From positions 49,130,207-49,194,206 of the forward strand of contig NC_080078.1 of assembly GCF_949987535.1 (NCBI RefSeq): 64,000 bases of DNA. The letters are read 5' to 3'. How positions within the stretch are numbered: the stretch's first letter is position 1; each line of letters opens with the position of its first letter. Made by a program: the position numbers and the translations under genes. Source of the stretch: Balaenoptera acutorostrata. Lineage: Eukaryota > Chordata > Mammalia > Artiodactyla > Balaenopteridae. Of this stretch, positions 36,096 to 47,918 are shown one piece after another. The notes beneath the pieces are model-generated. The model was not told where the DNA came from. It did not search any database and saw only the letters and a list, made by a program, of their open reading frames with translations.

Positions 36096-37194
36096 TTTAC
36101 AAAATATGAAGCATTTGTTGAATGGATGTCGTACTTCTCAAATTCATGGCTTCTAGTCTAGCATTAATAAGAAAGTATGAACTGCGCCACCCACTGTACC
36201 CTCACGGAGGACACTTTACCTGGTCTGGACCCCTGTCTTCTGCCACTATCACCATTTCTGCCTTGCGACACTCCTGGAGATGGAAGTTCTGGCAGCTGTA
36301 ACTGGTGGGAATGGTGTTCTCTACAACCCCCAGCAGCTTGGAGGGACCCCGCAGAGTCTGAGGGCAGAGGATCTTTGTCTTACTTGTTAACATTAACATG
36401 TAAAGTTCTAGGACCAGGGATGGTAAACCAGCCCTTTGGCTTCCCCTCCCGTGAGTCTTCAGTTCTCTGTAGGCTGCTCTAACCTGCTTCTCTGTCAGGG
36501 ATTCACATTCTCATCCTGTCGTCGTTGCTTAAGGGTGAGTTTGTGGAATCCTTGATCCTTCCACATACAGGTAAAATGTTGGGCTGGAATATTCAGAAAA
36601 AGAAGATAACCCCCTGATCCTGCTTGAATTGCTTTGTGATTTTTTAAGTATTTTGTCTTTTCTCCTCAGCTGAATTGTTCCCTTGAGGACAGAAACCTTG
36701 TGTCAAATTAAAAAAAAAAATCTCCTGTCATTTCTAAAACAGTATCAGGTGTGTACATCCTATGTTTGGTTAAACCAACAAGCAGAGGCTTTAATGGAAT
36801 CCTTAATTTGGTTTCTTGCTCCAAATCTTTGTGGCAGAATCAATAAATCTATTCAAAGACTGAAAGTCTCTCTGATATGTTTAGGTTCTGATTATAATTT
36901 AGAATTTTCTGTTTTGAAATAAATTGACTTTTCTTGTATTTCAGATTTTGTTAGGTAAGGGATTTCAAAAGGGTCATTGGCCACACTTAGCTCTCTTCAG
37001 CTCAACTCAACTAAACCCAACTCAGCTCTCCTCTCTAAGGAATTCAGTTGGAGTCTTTAAAACTATGCTTATCACCAGAAAACCACACATAATGATGACA
37101 CTCTAGAGCTGTGGTAGAGGTGGGTTTTTGAGGGCAGGTGTGTCCTCAGGGTTTGTAGTGAGAGGATCTGGATCAGTCGTCTGGTGCCTCGCTC

Positions 37195-37370
37195 CCCTCT
37201 TCCCCTTTGTGTTTTCGTAGGTCATTTACCTTCCTGTGCCTCAGCTTCTTCCTTTCATTCCTTCGGTTTCTCATCTGCCAAATGAATGTAGTAATAACTG
37301 TCCCATTGGGATTTTTGTGGGAGCAGGGAAGGAGAGAATGCAGTTAAGTTAATGTACGTCTTATAGGATG
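37195..37370 (+). repeat. MIR
   Basis: 'tgtgcctcagcttcttcctt' and 'ctcatctgccaaatgaatgt' are the MIR core and 3' half. Confidence 0.65.
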
Positions 37371-38084
37371 ATGGCGACAGTCTTGTAGACGTCTCCTCAG
37401 AGGTAGGATATAGTGGCACTTCATTAATGGCACTGTCACCTCTGAACTTAGGTACTAGCTCCTCTCGTTATGTTATGTGGTCTTCATGTCATTCTGCTAT
37501 ACTTCACATCCATGAAAGATATGGTAACTGAAGTGCATCTTTAGAGGAAAGGTGCTTGATCTTTCAGAAAGTATAAACTGTTATCCTGCTTTTGTGTCTA
37601 AGGAATATTTATAATCTCTCTTGTTTTTTTGAAGTTAGAGGTATATGTTTTCAGTAGGGAACATTCATTATTCCCTAGTCCATTTTCTTTCTCAGTTGAC
37701 CTCCACACAAACCATGTCTCTCTCTCTCTCTGTCATTGTATCTCTTTTTCTCACTATATGTATAATTCCTTGAAGAGAAAATGCCATTCAAGTGGTTTGT
37801 TATCTAGACTTTAAAAAGAAGAAAGCAATACACAGAACTGTATTTAAAAGACAGAGATTCTTTGTTAAATGTGATGGGAAGGTAGAAGAATAGCAGCTAC
37901 CTTCTGGCTACAAAATTACTCTCTTGATAGGTTCTCACATGTTGAAGAGGAAGTGTTGTATCACGTTTTGCAAAAGGAGCTCTAATGTTTTAGCTTGCTG
38001 GCATCCAGTAATGGCTGGTTGCTGCTGGTGGGGAGACAGGAATATTTAAAACTGAAAATACTCCTGCCCGTTAGAACTGTTAGA

Positions 38085-38215
38085 GACATTAGAGGTTACT
38101 AGTCCAGTCTCTCAGTTTTTCAGACGAGGGAAGAAAGCACGGTTCAGAGAGATAAAGTGGCTTGTCCAAGTTCGAGTAGACAGCACCAGTCTCCTGGTTG
38201 TGTAGCCCAGTCTTC
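38085..38215 (-). repeat. MIR, antisense
   Basis: 'ggttcagagagataaagtgg' and 'cttgtccaagttcgagtaga' are the MIR core reversed. Confidence 0.65.
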
Positions 38216-39309
38216 TGTCCATTTGTGTTTTGTGGACATCTGTGGATTTGTCTGTCCATCCATGAGCCCACTCCACTGGACTCTTGGATAAAGTTGATTG
38301 CTCTAGGCTTAACCCCTAGGCAAAGCCAGGCCAGTCAGATTTCCCTATCTTCCGAAGTCTGATGGCCTCTGAGAATGTGAAACCTGATAAAGAGAGGAAG
38401 TCTCTCTGGTGGCGAAAGTTGTATCAGGTATACAGCTCTGGACCTATCCATAGATGGCCATTACCATCCATACAGAAGAAGCTGTTTCCAGCTGTTCCTG
38501 AAACCCATCACATCCCCACCCTTCCAGAAGTTTGTTTTTTTTTTTTTCCTCTTGGATTTTATGAGCCAGTGAATCCTCCTTTTTACTTAAAATCATTCTA
38601 ATTGGGATTCTGGCACTAGCAATCAAAAGAATATGGATTAATATTCCCGCTAACTTCTCTACTTTAATACAGGGATTTTCTTTTCCAATTTCTTCAAATT
38701 CTTCATTCTTAAAGATATGGCACAAATACAGTAAGCAGGTGTCTCATTTGTTTACAGTCTGGATTTACAGTCTTAATGAATATCCAGATACACACATTTG
38801 ATCACAGTGAATATGTTTCTTACCATCTGTAATTATAATTTCATTCCATAGTAGTTATAGATTTGGGCATTTAAAGAATCAATTTGAGATATTTTAGTAG
38901 GGTGAATGAAGCTTAATTTTTATTATTTCTTTGTTTCTATTAATCTTCTTTACTTTGTGCACCTACTTGCACATGGAACTTTGGATTGTCTTAGTTAATT
39001 TTTGCCCCCCCGAATTCCCTATTTGATTATAGAAAGCACTTATCACAGAGCCCAATGTCACTCTATGTTAATTTTTCTTACTGGGAAGAACAAGAAAGTG
39101 TTTCCTTTTACACAGACACTGTTTAACATTTTAACTTGGGAAATTGATACTCTATCACCACCACCATCCAATCACCGAATGTCAGTTGAGCACTAGTTCC
39201 AGCTGATGTAGGAGGTTAACCAGGTAAGTGCAGTAATAGATCTTGTTCAACATGATAATCTTTGAGAACCAGCAAAATGCTGAAGTGTGCTCCTACCCTT
39301 AACATTACT

Positions 39310-39535
39310 ACCACCAAATGTTTAAATAGCACCTCAGAGGTTACAAAGTTAATATATAAATTCAACCCTCACAACAACCAAGAAAGATATCTTTTAATAT
39401 CCATGATTTATAATTGAAGAAACTGAAGCATAGCATTTTTTTTAATATGTCTTGCTTAAGACCACACAGTTACTACCTTGAGAGTCAAAACAGGGGTTTT
39501 GGTCTGAGTCAGTGTCGTTTTTTTAAACACCACAG
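39310..39535 (-). repeat. MIR, antisense
   Basis: 'caaccctcacaacaaccaag', 'gaagaaactgaagcatagca' and 'gaccacacagttactacctt' are the MIR reverse complement in order. Confidence 0.7.
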
Positions 39536-39746
39536 TGATAATATGAAATCTGACTACTTTCCATGAAAATTTTGGAATCTTCAAATATAGTACTTTAATC
39601 ATTGTTTCATTAAATCTTTGAATGAATGCATATCAAGGGTGAGGAGCCCTGATTTAAGCTTCCATGGTGCCCAGGGGCCCCACCCCCTTTGAGCACGCAT
39701 GTACTGTCTTGCCATCTTTGATACTGCACTTCAGTGGTGTAGGCAG

Positions 39747-39748
<2 letters not shown>

Positions 39749-39788
<40 letters not shown>
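39749..39788. repeat. (GT)n microsatellite
   Basis: About 20 uninterrupted GT units. Confidence 0.97.
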
Positions 39789-39790
<2 letters not shown>

Positions 39791-39899
39791 GTTGGGGTTA
39801 GGGGAAGGTGGTGAATAAGTAGAAGTACTCCGTTAGTCTCTAAGAGGACCTCAAAGGTGAATCAGATACTCTCACTCCAAAGAGCTTGGGTCTGTATAC

Positions 39900-40185
39900 A
39901 AGGCACTGGAGCTGAAGAATAGATTTCAGTTCATGGAGGGGAGGAGGAGGGAGCTGGGAAGGACAGTTCACAACAATGGGCCGAGGGGGAAGTCTTGGGG
40001 AAATGGAATATAGGAAGTCCAATTTGGCTGGACCACATGCTGTGCAAAAATAATAGGGAGATAAGGTTGGGAAGAGAGAGGAGGTCTGGGCCCGGCTAAG
40101 GAGTTTAGACATTATTCCATGAGCAGTTGGGAGTCATTGAAAATTTCTGAATGGTTTAACGGTATGATCATAGCTGGGGTGCGTA
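39900..40185 (-). repeat. Possible L2 fragment, antisense
   Basis: 'ctaaggagtttagacattat' and 'gagcagttgggagtcattga' resemble the antisense L2 reverse-transcriptase C-terminal stretch. Purine-rich DNA at 40965-41300 may belong to a similar copy. Confidence 0.35.
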
Positions 40186-40239
40186 TTTCTTATTAGAGTA
40201 AACTTTGATATCAGTTTCCCATGCCCATATCCATCCTAT

Positions 40240-40962
40240 GAACAGCCATATTGGTTCTGCTTGCAGAACGTATCCCAGACCCACCCTCTGCTGACCGTCT
40301 CCACTGCCACCAGGCTCACCCAAGCCACTGGCGTCTCACAACCAAGCTCTTTTAGTGGCTTCCTGCTTCCACACTTGCCCTGCCCATCTGTTCTGCACAG
40401 CAGAGTAACCTCCGACAAACACAAATAAAAACCATCACTGACCTGGTTAAAGCCCGCTGTCATCTTTTCATCACACTTGGAATAAAATCCAAGCTCCTTG
40501 CTGGGCCTTCTCTAACCTAATGTGACGTGGCCCCGCTTCCCTCTGAACTTAGATTCTACCCTCCCTCCCCCTCCTTCACTTGGCTTTGCCACTCTAGCCT
40601 CCTTTTATTTCCTGAACTTCCAGACTCCTTCCCACCTCTGGGTATCTGCATTTGCTGGTTCATCCGCCTGGAATGTTCCTTCCCCGGATCTTCACATGGT
40701 TAGCACCTTATCAAAGATGCCTTCCCCGACCGTTGATGTAAAGTATTAGACCCAGTCATGCCCGACAACACTTGCCTGGATTCATTTTCTTCACCACACT
40801 TCCTACTAACTGGGTGGATTTCCTTGTTGATTTGTGACTTTATTACTTGTCTCCCAATCTGCTCAACTCGATGTGAGCAGATACCTCATTTGTTCGCTGC
40901 CGTGTCCCCAGTGCCCGACGAGCCCTGGCGCATCGTACACATTCATTGGATTAATTTCTGTA
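40240..40962 (+). repeat. L2 ORF2 end and 3' UTR
   Basis: 'cgtctccactgccaccaggc', 'agtggcttcctgcttccaca', 'gttcatccgcctggaatgtt' and 'tgccgtgtccccagtgcccg' follow L2 order from the end of the reverse transcriptase to the tail near 'ttcattggattaatt'. Stops break the frame. Confidence 0.8.
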
Positions 40963-41364
40963 AGAGGTGAGTGACTGGATCAGGAAGGACAAGGAGAGTG
41001 CATGGGGTCCTGTCGGTGGGCATGACGGGGAGGAGGCAGGCACAGGCGCACCCACAGAGAACTGACAGGACTTGACGTGGTTTGAAGAGTTGAGTCATTG
41101 GAGAGGGAAGAGGTAGAAGGTTCTGAGCTTGGGTGAACTGTGAGGACCCCAGGAGAAGTGACCAGATTTGGTGACAAAGGAGCAATTGTAGAGGTGCCAA
41201 GACTTTGAGTGCAGGTGGGGTGGAGCTCTCCAGCAGGCGGTTGGGCTGTAAGCTTATCCAGAGTTTCCTGTTCCTGAGAGGCTTTGCTGCAAAGCAGGCA
41301 GAACAATGGGCTTCAAGAGACCGGGGTGGGGGGCGGGGGGGGAAGCCTTCCTCCTCAACTGTGG

Positions 41365-41515
41365 CGTGGCTGTGACTTGTCATTGAACCCCTCTGAACCT
41401 CAGCTTCTTCATCTGTAAAGTGATCATAAAATGCCTTCTCGGGGTGGTTCTGAAAATTAAACTATAGAACATGGAACTAGGGCCTGACACAGTGTAGTTT
41501 CTCAGTGACTGTTAA
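41365..41515 (+). repeat. MIR
   Basis: 'ctctgaacctcagcttcttc', 'atctgtaaagtgatcataaa' and 'agggcctgacacagtgtagt' match MIR. Confidence 0.7.
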
Positions 41516-42169
41516 TTCTCTGTCTCCTTTCCCTCTTGTCTAAGAGGCTGAGGAGTAAAAACTTTACCCTAGTTCCGCAGTATAAATCTGTGTTGCTTTT
41601 CTTTGCAAAGCAATGTGTGTGTGTGGTTTAAAAAGACAAGCAGTACCCCCAGGCTTACACTGAAAACGAGTAGTTCCCTGTCCCAACCCTCCACAGCCCC
41701 CCCGTTTTCCTCTCCCTGGAGGCTACTACTTTTAACTCTCTTAGCTATTTTTTTCTCAAACTTACATCTATAATTCAATATAACATGCTTATACTACTAT
41801 TTCTTGATTTTTCAATTTTAAATATTATTTGGATATCAGATTTAGATGTTACCATCTTCACTTCAGGGAAGGCAAGGACTTAGTAGTTCCTTCATACTTC
41901 CAACTTCAAACCTACACTCACCCACACAGGCCTTTTCTCCTCTTAATGTATTATATCCCTATTTTCCAGTTCATCAGTATCGCGAGTTTATATTTTTTAC
42001 TCTAGCTGTTGACATCTGAACTACATAGTGGGCTGTGATTCTATTTCATTTCCTGTAGAAATTTTTATTTCTTCTGCAGTTATTATTTGCCTCACTTTTT
42101 TTTTTTTTTACCAATCACTCTTTCATTCTCAGTCTTCCCACAAAATCTGAAACATTTCTTCTCAATAAT

Positions 42170-42930
42170 TTCAAATGCAACATGTATCTTGTATGTTTAA
42201 TTTTTTCCCCTCCTTGGAAATACCTTTCCAGCTTCCTCTGGCTTTCTGCTGTTTTGGTCTGTTGGCTTTCCAAGCCTGTGTGTAGCCGTGCTTCACCCAG
42301 GAATACTTTTGTCTTGTTTTGGATCCCCTGTTTGCAGCTCTTCTTTTCTTTCTCAATATTTTCGTTGCTCCTTCATTTTGCTGAGGCACATTCATCCTAT
42401 AGCTTTCTGAGAAAGAGTGCACAGGAGGTGAATTCTTTGAGACTTTGTTGAGCTTTATTCTCCTTTCACGCTTGATGGACATTTTGGCCAAGGGTAGAAT
42501 TTTAGGTTGGAAATAATTTTCTCTCAGCATTTTGAAGATAATACCTCCTAATCTTCTAGTTCCCAGTGTTGCTGTTGAGAAATCCGATGCCATTATGATC
42601 CCCTTGCCTTCCCTGTGATCTTTTTTCCCCATTTGGAAATTTTTAGACCTTTCTCTCTTTCCTCAGTATTTGATATTTCATAGTGATATGTCTTCATGGC
42701 ACTCTTTTTTTTATTTTTTCCCATGAGTTGTGCTGGGAGGTTCATGAGCCTTTTCAGTCTGAACACTCATCCTTCAATTCTTGGAATTGCTTTTTAATTA
42801 TTTTTTGAAATTTCTTCCCTTTCATTTCTTTTATTTTCTCTCTTTGAAATTCCTCTTATTCAAGTATTGGATCTTCTGGCCTGTTCTTCTGATTTAAAAT
42901 TTTTTTTTTCTCTCATTTCTCATTCTGTCT
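42170..42930 (-). pseudogene. HAL1/L1 ORF1-like relic
   Basis: The - strand encodes 'GIIMASDFSTATLGTRRLGG' and 'ENYFQPKILPLAKMSIKRER' in a 153-codon open stretch (42171-42632). This is the C-terminal half of the ORF1 RNA-binding protein as found in HAL1, an L1 relative with ORF1 only. More antisense sequence extends to about 42930. It is diverged, and the tail of the frame is not like the family, so it is a relic. Two SINEs sit at its 5' side. Confidence 0.75.
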
Positions 42931-42964
42931 TTTTTGTGTTTCTCTTTTTTCTTTTTCTTCTTCT

Positions 42965-43083
42965 TTTTCTTTTTTTTGGCTGCGCCATGCAGCTTACAGG
43001 ATCTTAGTTCCCCGACCAGGGATCAAAACCGGCCCTCACAGTGAAAGCGCTGAGTCCTGACCACTGGACCACCAGGGAATCCA
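42965..43083 (-). mobile_element. Short CHR-type SINE, antisense
   Basis: 'ttggctgcgccatgcagctt' and 'gttccccgaccagggatcaa', ending 'ccaccagggaatcc', are the reversed short subtype. A long T-rich tract at about 42900-42964 is its A-tail. Confidence 0.9.
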
Positions 43084-43127
43084 CCTCCCCTTTTTTTTTT
43101 TTTTTTTTTTAAAGAAATTCACGTTCT

Positions 43128-43410
43128 TTTATTTATTTATTTATTTATGACTGTGTTGGGTCTTCGTTTCTGTGCGAGGGCTTTCTCTAGTTGTGGCAAG
43201 TGGAGACCACTCTTCATCGCGGTGCGCGGGCCTCTCACTGTCGCGGCCTCTCTTGTTGTGGAGCACAGGCTCCACATGCGCAGGCTCAGCAATTGTGGCT
43301 CACGGGCCCAGTTGCTCCGTGGCATGTGGGATCTTCCCAGACCAGGGCTCGAACCCGTGTGCCCTGCATTGGCAGGCAGATTCTCAACCACTGCGCCACC
43401 AGGGAAGCCC
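43128..43410 (-). mobile_element. CHR-type SINE, antisense
   Basis: (TTTA)n is followed by 'gactgtgttgggtcttcgtt' and ends 'gcgccaccagggaagcccc'. It lies about 45 bp from the previous SINE in the same orientation, separated by a T22 run, so one may have landed in the other's tail or flank. Confidence 0.92.
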
Positions 43411-43985
43411 CCCTTTTTTTTTTTTTTAATTGTTCTTCTGATCAAAGTGTTTGCCTAAGTTTTCCCTCTGTTATGTTTTTGCTTGTTTGCTTTCTGTGTT
43501 TCCTGGAGGCCTAATGGAAACAACTAGTGATCCTAGGTTGTCTAAGTACCAAGAAGCTGACCTGAAAACCTTCTGTGTATGAGTCACACTTGTCATCTGG
43601 AAGCCCTCCCCATAAGGCAAGGACAAGCTATGTTTTTAGGTTCTCTCAAATAGGTCTTTACTCTTGAGCTGGTTGGAACTGAGATTGGAAATACTCTTGA
43701 GACTGGAAAGGAATTATCCAGTCTCTTGCTTGGAGGATATCAGCCTACCTCCTTGCATCCTGAGAGCCTGTGAGTGAAGGGAGCTGGTTATTTCACTGTT
43801 TAACATAAAGGCTCCCCTTTAGCCCCTGTTTTCAGCGTGGAGCCTCCCGTCTGCCCTGGGCTGAGCCTGATGACCCCAAGTCTCAAGTCCCTCTGGTTCA
43901 GCATTTCTAGAGAGTAAATGTCCTGCTTTCTCTAGGGTTAGGGAGAAGTAACTTCCTCTCTAGGTAGGAATCTGGGGCTCGAGGT

Positions 43986-44197
43986 CAGGGGTCGGCAAAC
44001 TTTTTCTCTGAAGGGCCAGAGAGTAGATTTTAAACTTTGTGGGCTACACTGTGGTCTCTACCACATATTCTTCTCTTCCTCTTCCTTCTTTTTTTCTCTC
44101 TCTTAAAAAAAAAAGTTTAAAATGTAAAACACTCTTCGCTTGCAGACAGCACAAAAACAGGCTGTAGAGCAGGCAGGTCATAGTTTACCAACCCCTG
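43986..44197 (+). mobile_element. Non-autonomous hAT-Charlie DNA transposon
   Basis: The 15-bp terminal inverted repeats 'caggggtcggcaaac' and 'gtttaccaacccctg' enclose 'tttttctctgaagggccaga' and 'tttgtgggctacactgtggt'. The right flank 'gtctagag' fits the hAT target NTCTAGAN; the left flank 'ctcgaggt' is degenerate. Confidence 0.85.
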
Positions 44198-45347
44198 GTC
44201 TAGAGGATCCTCTGGGACACTCTCAACCAACCATCTTTATTCCAGGCCCACCCTGCACCCCTGCCTTCAGAAGAACTTGATGCCTCCAATTTCTGGTCCT
44301 TTTTCGGTTTTATGACAAAACTGGATGGCTTCTTACAGGTGTCCCTCGACTCCAACCAGCCTCCCCGCCCCCCCACCCACCCACCCATGGAAGCTTAGGT
44401 TTCAGCCCTCCCAGGTCCACTAGGTGAGCAACTGCTTGTCCGTCTTCTTTCTGTTTTCTAAAAGGTCAGTTTTTTTCTTGTCTCTCTCTCTGTCCTTATT
44501 AGGCCATGCCTTTTTTCCCTTCCCTTTCCCCCAGTTTACTGGGATTTGAGAAAGGAGTGGAGATAAATGCATGTGTTTAATCTACTGAGTTTAACCAGAA
44601 GCTCCCCCCAAATCCAATTTGGTTGGTTTTTATTTTTATTACTTTCTTTGATAGTGCTTGGACTCATTTTGCATTTGTTCTCCACGTGCTCCCTTGCTAT
44701 GCCAGATGTTCGAAGAAGATGTCCTTGGGGAGCAAAAATGAGGGGTTTTAAAAAGCAGCGTTCCTGAAATGCTCACAATGGTTTAGTTTGTGTGAGATCT
44801 CTGCGAAGCATGGTTGTTTCTAACCACCAGACTCTCATAATAGAAATACAGTTTCACCCTTATTTGTGTAAACCATCAGGAGCATTTTTAAATGCTCATT
44901 TTTAAATTTTTAAATTTTTAAACAATAAGTTTAAAGTTGAATTTAAGGTAGTAAGTCAAAGCTTTTGGTGGCATGCCTCTGACAGCAGGGAGAGCCTGGT
45001 AAGTGATCCCTAAGAGCTGATCAAAGGGAGCTGCTGAGCATTTTTTCCTGTATTTGTGTTTTGGGCCTTTAATCTGGCAGCGTTTCCAATTCCATTCTGA
45101 ATATGGTCATGCACACTCCACCCCCAGTCAAGTCTTCTTGGAGGCGTCTGGCACTGTCTTTGCCTGTTCAGGCACAAGCCTGCCTTTGCTATCCTGCCTG
45201 TACAAGGTACGAACAATGGCGAGTGTCAGAAAGTGGGCATCTTTCAAGAACTTATTCATACCACACGTTTGTTCCAGTAAGCAAATGAAAATTGAAAGGG
45301 AAAAGAGTAAAATTAACTGAAAATGACCACTAGTCATTTCTGCCTAG

Positions 45348-45458
45348 GCTCACCTTTCCTGGCCAGCGAAGACGGCGTGCTCGGAGGAGTGATTGTCCTC
45401 CGATCCTGCAGATGTTCTGCAGAGCCTAACTCCTCCCAAAATAAGCAGACGCTTCTGG
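45348..45458 (+). CDS. TASP1: TASP1 internal coding exon (second of three in window)
   Basis: This exon is also 111 nt and phase 1 to phase 1. The acceptor is 'catttctgcctag' and the donor is 'gtaagt'. It completes the split Ser codon of the previous exon and reads SPFLASEDGVLGGVIVLRSC, then RCSAEPNSSQNKQTLL, ending with the first base of a Val codon. This is the part of taspase 1 at about residues 329-365. From memory the human protein has Asp where this reads Asn (SAEPN), a mild change. No stop, indel or splice defect is seen. Because this exon and the one before it are both a multiple of three in the same phase, skipping either would keep the frame. Confidence 0.97.
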
Positions 45459-45849
45459 GTAAGTTAGACAAACACATTACGTGGGTGTCTTTCTCTTTCA
45501 TTTTTTCCAAGAGATGGAAAGATTTATATCCTTAAGTCGATCATTTTAACCTATGGTTGGGCCAGGTTGCTCTATTGATATGTAAACATCTCTATTCCAC
45601 TGCCCTTTTTGCCTAGGTCAACATCTACAAGGTGAATATTCATTTCGGAGTATATGCTTATAGCATATTTTTCAAATGGACTTAGCACCTAGCACCTTTA
45701 CTAAAGCCCAGTATTAAGACTATCGGACCATGTATTTATCCCCTGCCTTATTTGACAGAGCGTTGGAGATGACCCATAGCAATATACACAGTAACATAGA
45801 GAGAAGCTTCTTCCTGTTCCCCTCCCCAAAAGGAATCAGAACCATGTGA

Positions 45850-46010
45850 AGAGCTACTGGCCTAGAAGTCCACCCTGGCTCCATGGCTTATTAGCTGTGA
45901 TGCCTTTGCACATCATTCTCACTGTTCTATGCCACTTCCTCATCTGTGCAATAAGGATATCTGCCCTGCCCTTCTTATGGAAGGGTCCCATGAGTATTTT
46001 GCAGATCTTC
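45850..46010 (+). repeat. MIR
   Basis: 'ggcttattagctgtgatgcc', 'ccacttcctcatctgtgcaa' and 'ataaggatatctgccctgcc' follow MIR order. Confidence 0.7.
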
Positions 46011-46229
46011 AGATGTCCATCCAGATGTGTGATTTCGTGTTTAGCAAAGCATACCAGTGGGGATGGAGCCCAGCCCGCCCTCCGTTTGCCATGGCACAAA
46101 CTTGTGGGGCTGCTTCTGCCCATGGGGGTGCCTTTTTCTAATTCATTCATCCAGAGGGGTGCACTTTAAAAAATCTGCATAAAGGTGCCACATAAGCTAG
46201 CAGGGAGCCCTATATGTTATTTTTGTTTT

Positions 46230-46640
46230 TGGTTGACTTTTTAATCGAAGTGTACACGCAGAAAAAATTGTTAACTACAACTGCGTGGCAATTACAAACT
46301 GAACCCACCCATGTGACCAGCATCTAGATAAAAAATAGAACTTTACTGCAACCCTAAAAGCTCCCACATAACCCCTCCCAGTCTCTACCCCTTTCAAAGT
46401 TAACTACCATGCTGACTTCAAACATCATGATTAGTTCTATTTGATTTTATATTTTGTATAAATGGAATCATAGAATATGTATTCTTGGTGTCTAATGTCC
46501 TCAAGGAAATGTTAAACCTGTTAGATTCATCTACGTTACTTGTGACAGTAGTTTGTTCACTTTCATTGCTGTATAGTATTACATTACGTATGGTTATAGC
46601 ACTCTGTAGTTATCCATTCTTCTCTACGTATTTTTTTTTT
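46230..46640 (-). repeat. Old L1M 3' region, antisense
   Basis: 'acccacccatgtgaccagca', 'tgtataaatggaatcataga' and 'cattgctgtatagtattaca' are the antisense L1M 3' unit. Confidence 0.65.
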
Positions 46641-47918
46641 TATATATATAAGCACTACAAATCATTCTCAGGGATGTGGTACTTCAGCTCTTTGTGTAAA
46701 ATTCCTTTTATCAAGTATGGTTGGTACCTGATCTGTATTGTATGATTGTTGTGAATTGCTGTAGTACAAGTCCCTACATATCTTGAGGTTTTATAAGCCT
46801 GTAAAATAGAAGACTGAGCATTTCTTATGAGAATAAAAAGTATTTTTTCTATAAAAGCCCGAAGAACTTTCATAAAATCTCTCCTCTCATTTGTCAAAGA
46901 AAAAAAAAATGCACTTTTATAGAAAATGCCTCTTTCTCCACCTGGACTCTCATTACCAACTTCATTGTTTTTCATGCTATATTTTCTTTCTCTTTCCACC
47001 CACTACACTTGGTACCCAGGTTGCTCCTGGCAAATGTTTTGTTTGTTTGTTTGTTTGTTTTTAATGGCCATCGTTTGTTAAACTGAGGCAAGCAGCCACT
47101 TGCTTCTTCGGTATCTTAATCATTGTCAAAACCTTTGAATATCTTCCACAGTTAGGTAGCAGGGAGTTTGCTTTTAAAATATGCAGAGGAGGTACCTGGG
47201 CCTTCCATAAAAACTCAGAATAAGTCTTTAGTACTGGGAGGCAGGATGGAGGACAGTTATTAAAACTGCTTCATAGACTGTTGCTAGAATAGAGTTTCTG
47301 TACTTTACTGAGCCTGGACTCTTGTCCATTCAGGTTAATCCTGAAAATTGTAAGGGTTTTTTTTTTGGTTGTCCTTTCATTTTTGGTGGTGTAGTATAGA
47401 AATGCATATTTAAGGATAAGTCATAGAATTTTAGCTCATATTAAATAGTTTTTATCACCAAAGTAGTAATTTGTAAACCGATTCCTACTCTCTGTCTCAA
47501 GGAGGAGAATGAAAACTGTCAATTTATGAAATAAGTGAAATCTTGCCATTTGTTAAAGTTAGCTAGAGGGACTGATGTTTGTGAAGTTTATCTACTAAAA
47601 CCTGGTGAACTTAGGCTCCTGTCAACTTATAGGTGCTACCAGTGACGTGGGTTTTTACATATTTTGCTTTCAGAAAGTTACATATGTTCAGTGGGTGGTG
47701 AGAAAGTAAACGTGGAACAGAAGGATAGAAAGAAGATGTGAAAGTCACCTTTGCCACCCAGTTCCCAGAGCCGCCAGCTTCTGATTCTGGTTATTCTCAC
47801 GGGATTCACCTTCACTCTATAGAATGTGCTTATGCTTCTGTTTCTCAATCAGTAACTAGTGACTCCTTCGGGGGAAAAAATTATGAACATAACTCATACC
47901 ATTCCCCACCACCTTTCT

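Larger units (their letters stand above)
3213..45347 (+). other. TASP1: TASP1 intron, 42.1 kb, complete
   Basis: The intron runs from donor 'gtaagt' to acceptor 'gcctag'. It carries most of the repeats listed below. Stretches in which I recognise nothing: 3213-3834, 4450-5044, 5080-5830, 6030-6735, 7111-8030, 8640-9300, 9500-10105, 10145-11130, 13455-16640, 17400-18050, 18515-18925, 19435-19960, 19995-20565, 20665-21050, 23150-26400, 27090-28080, 28430-28760, 29800-30200, 32365-33185, 35150-35650, 36100-37195, 37375-38080, 38220-39305, 41520-42165, 43415-43980 and 44200-45347. No convincing exon, CpG island or RNA gene was seen in them. Confidence 0.9.

Noticed and set aside
45323..45535. 70-codon + strand frame with an upstream ATG
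   Set aside because: It is the second TASP1 exon read through into flanking intron on both sides; the exon borders are set by splice sites.
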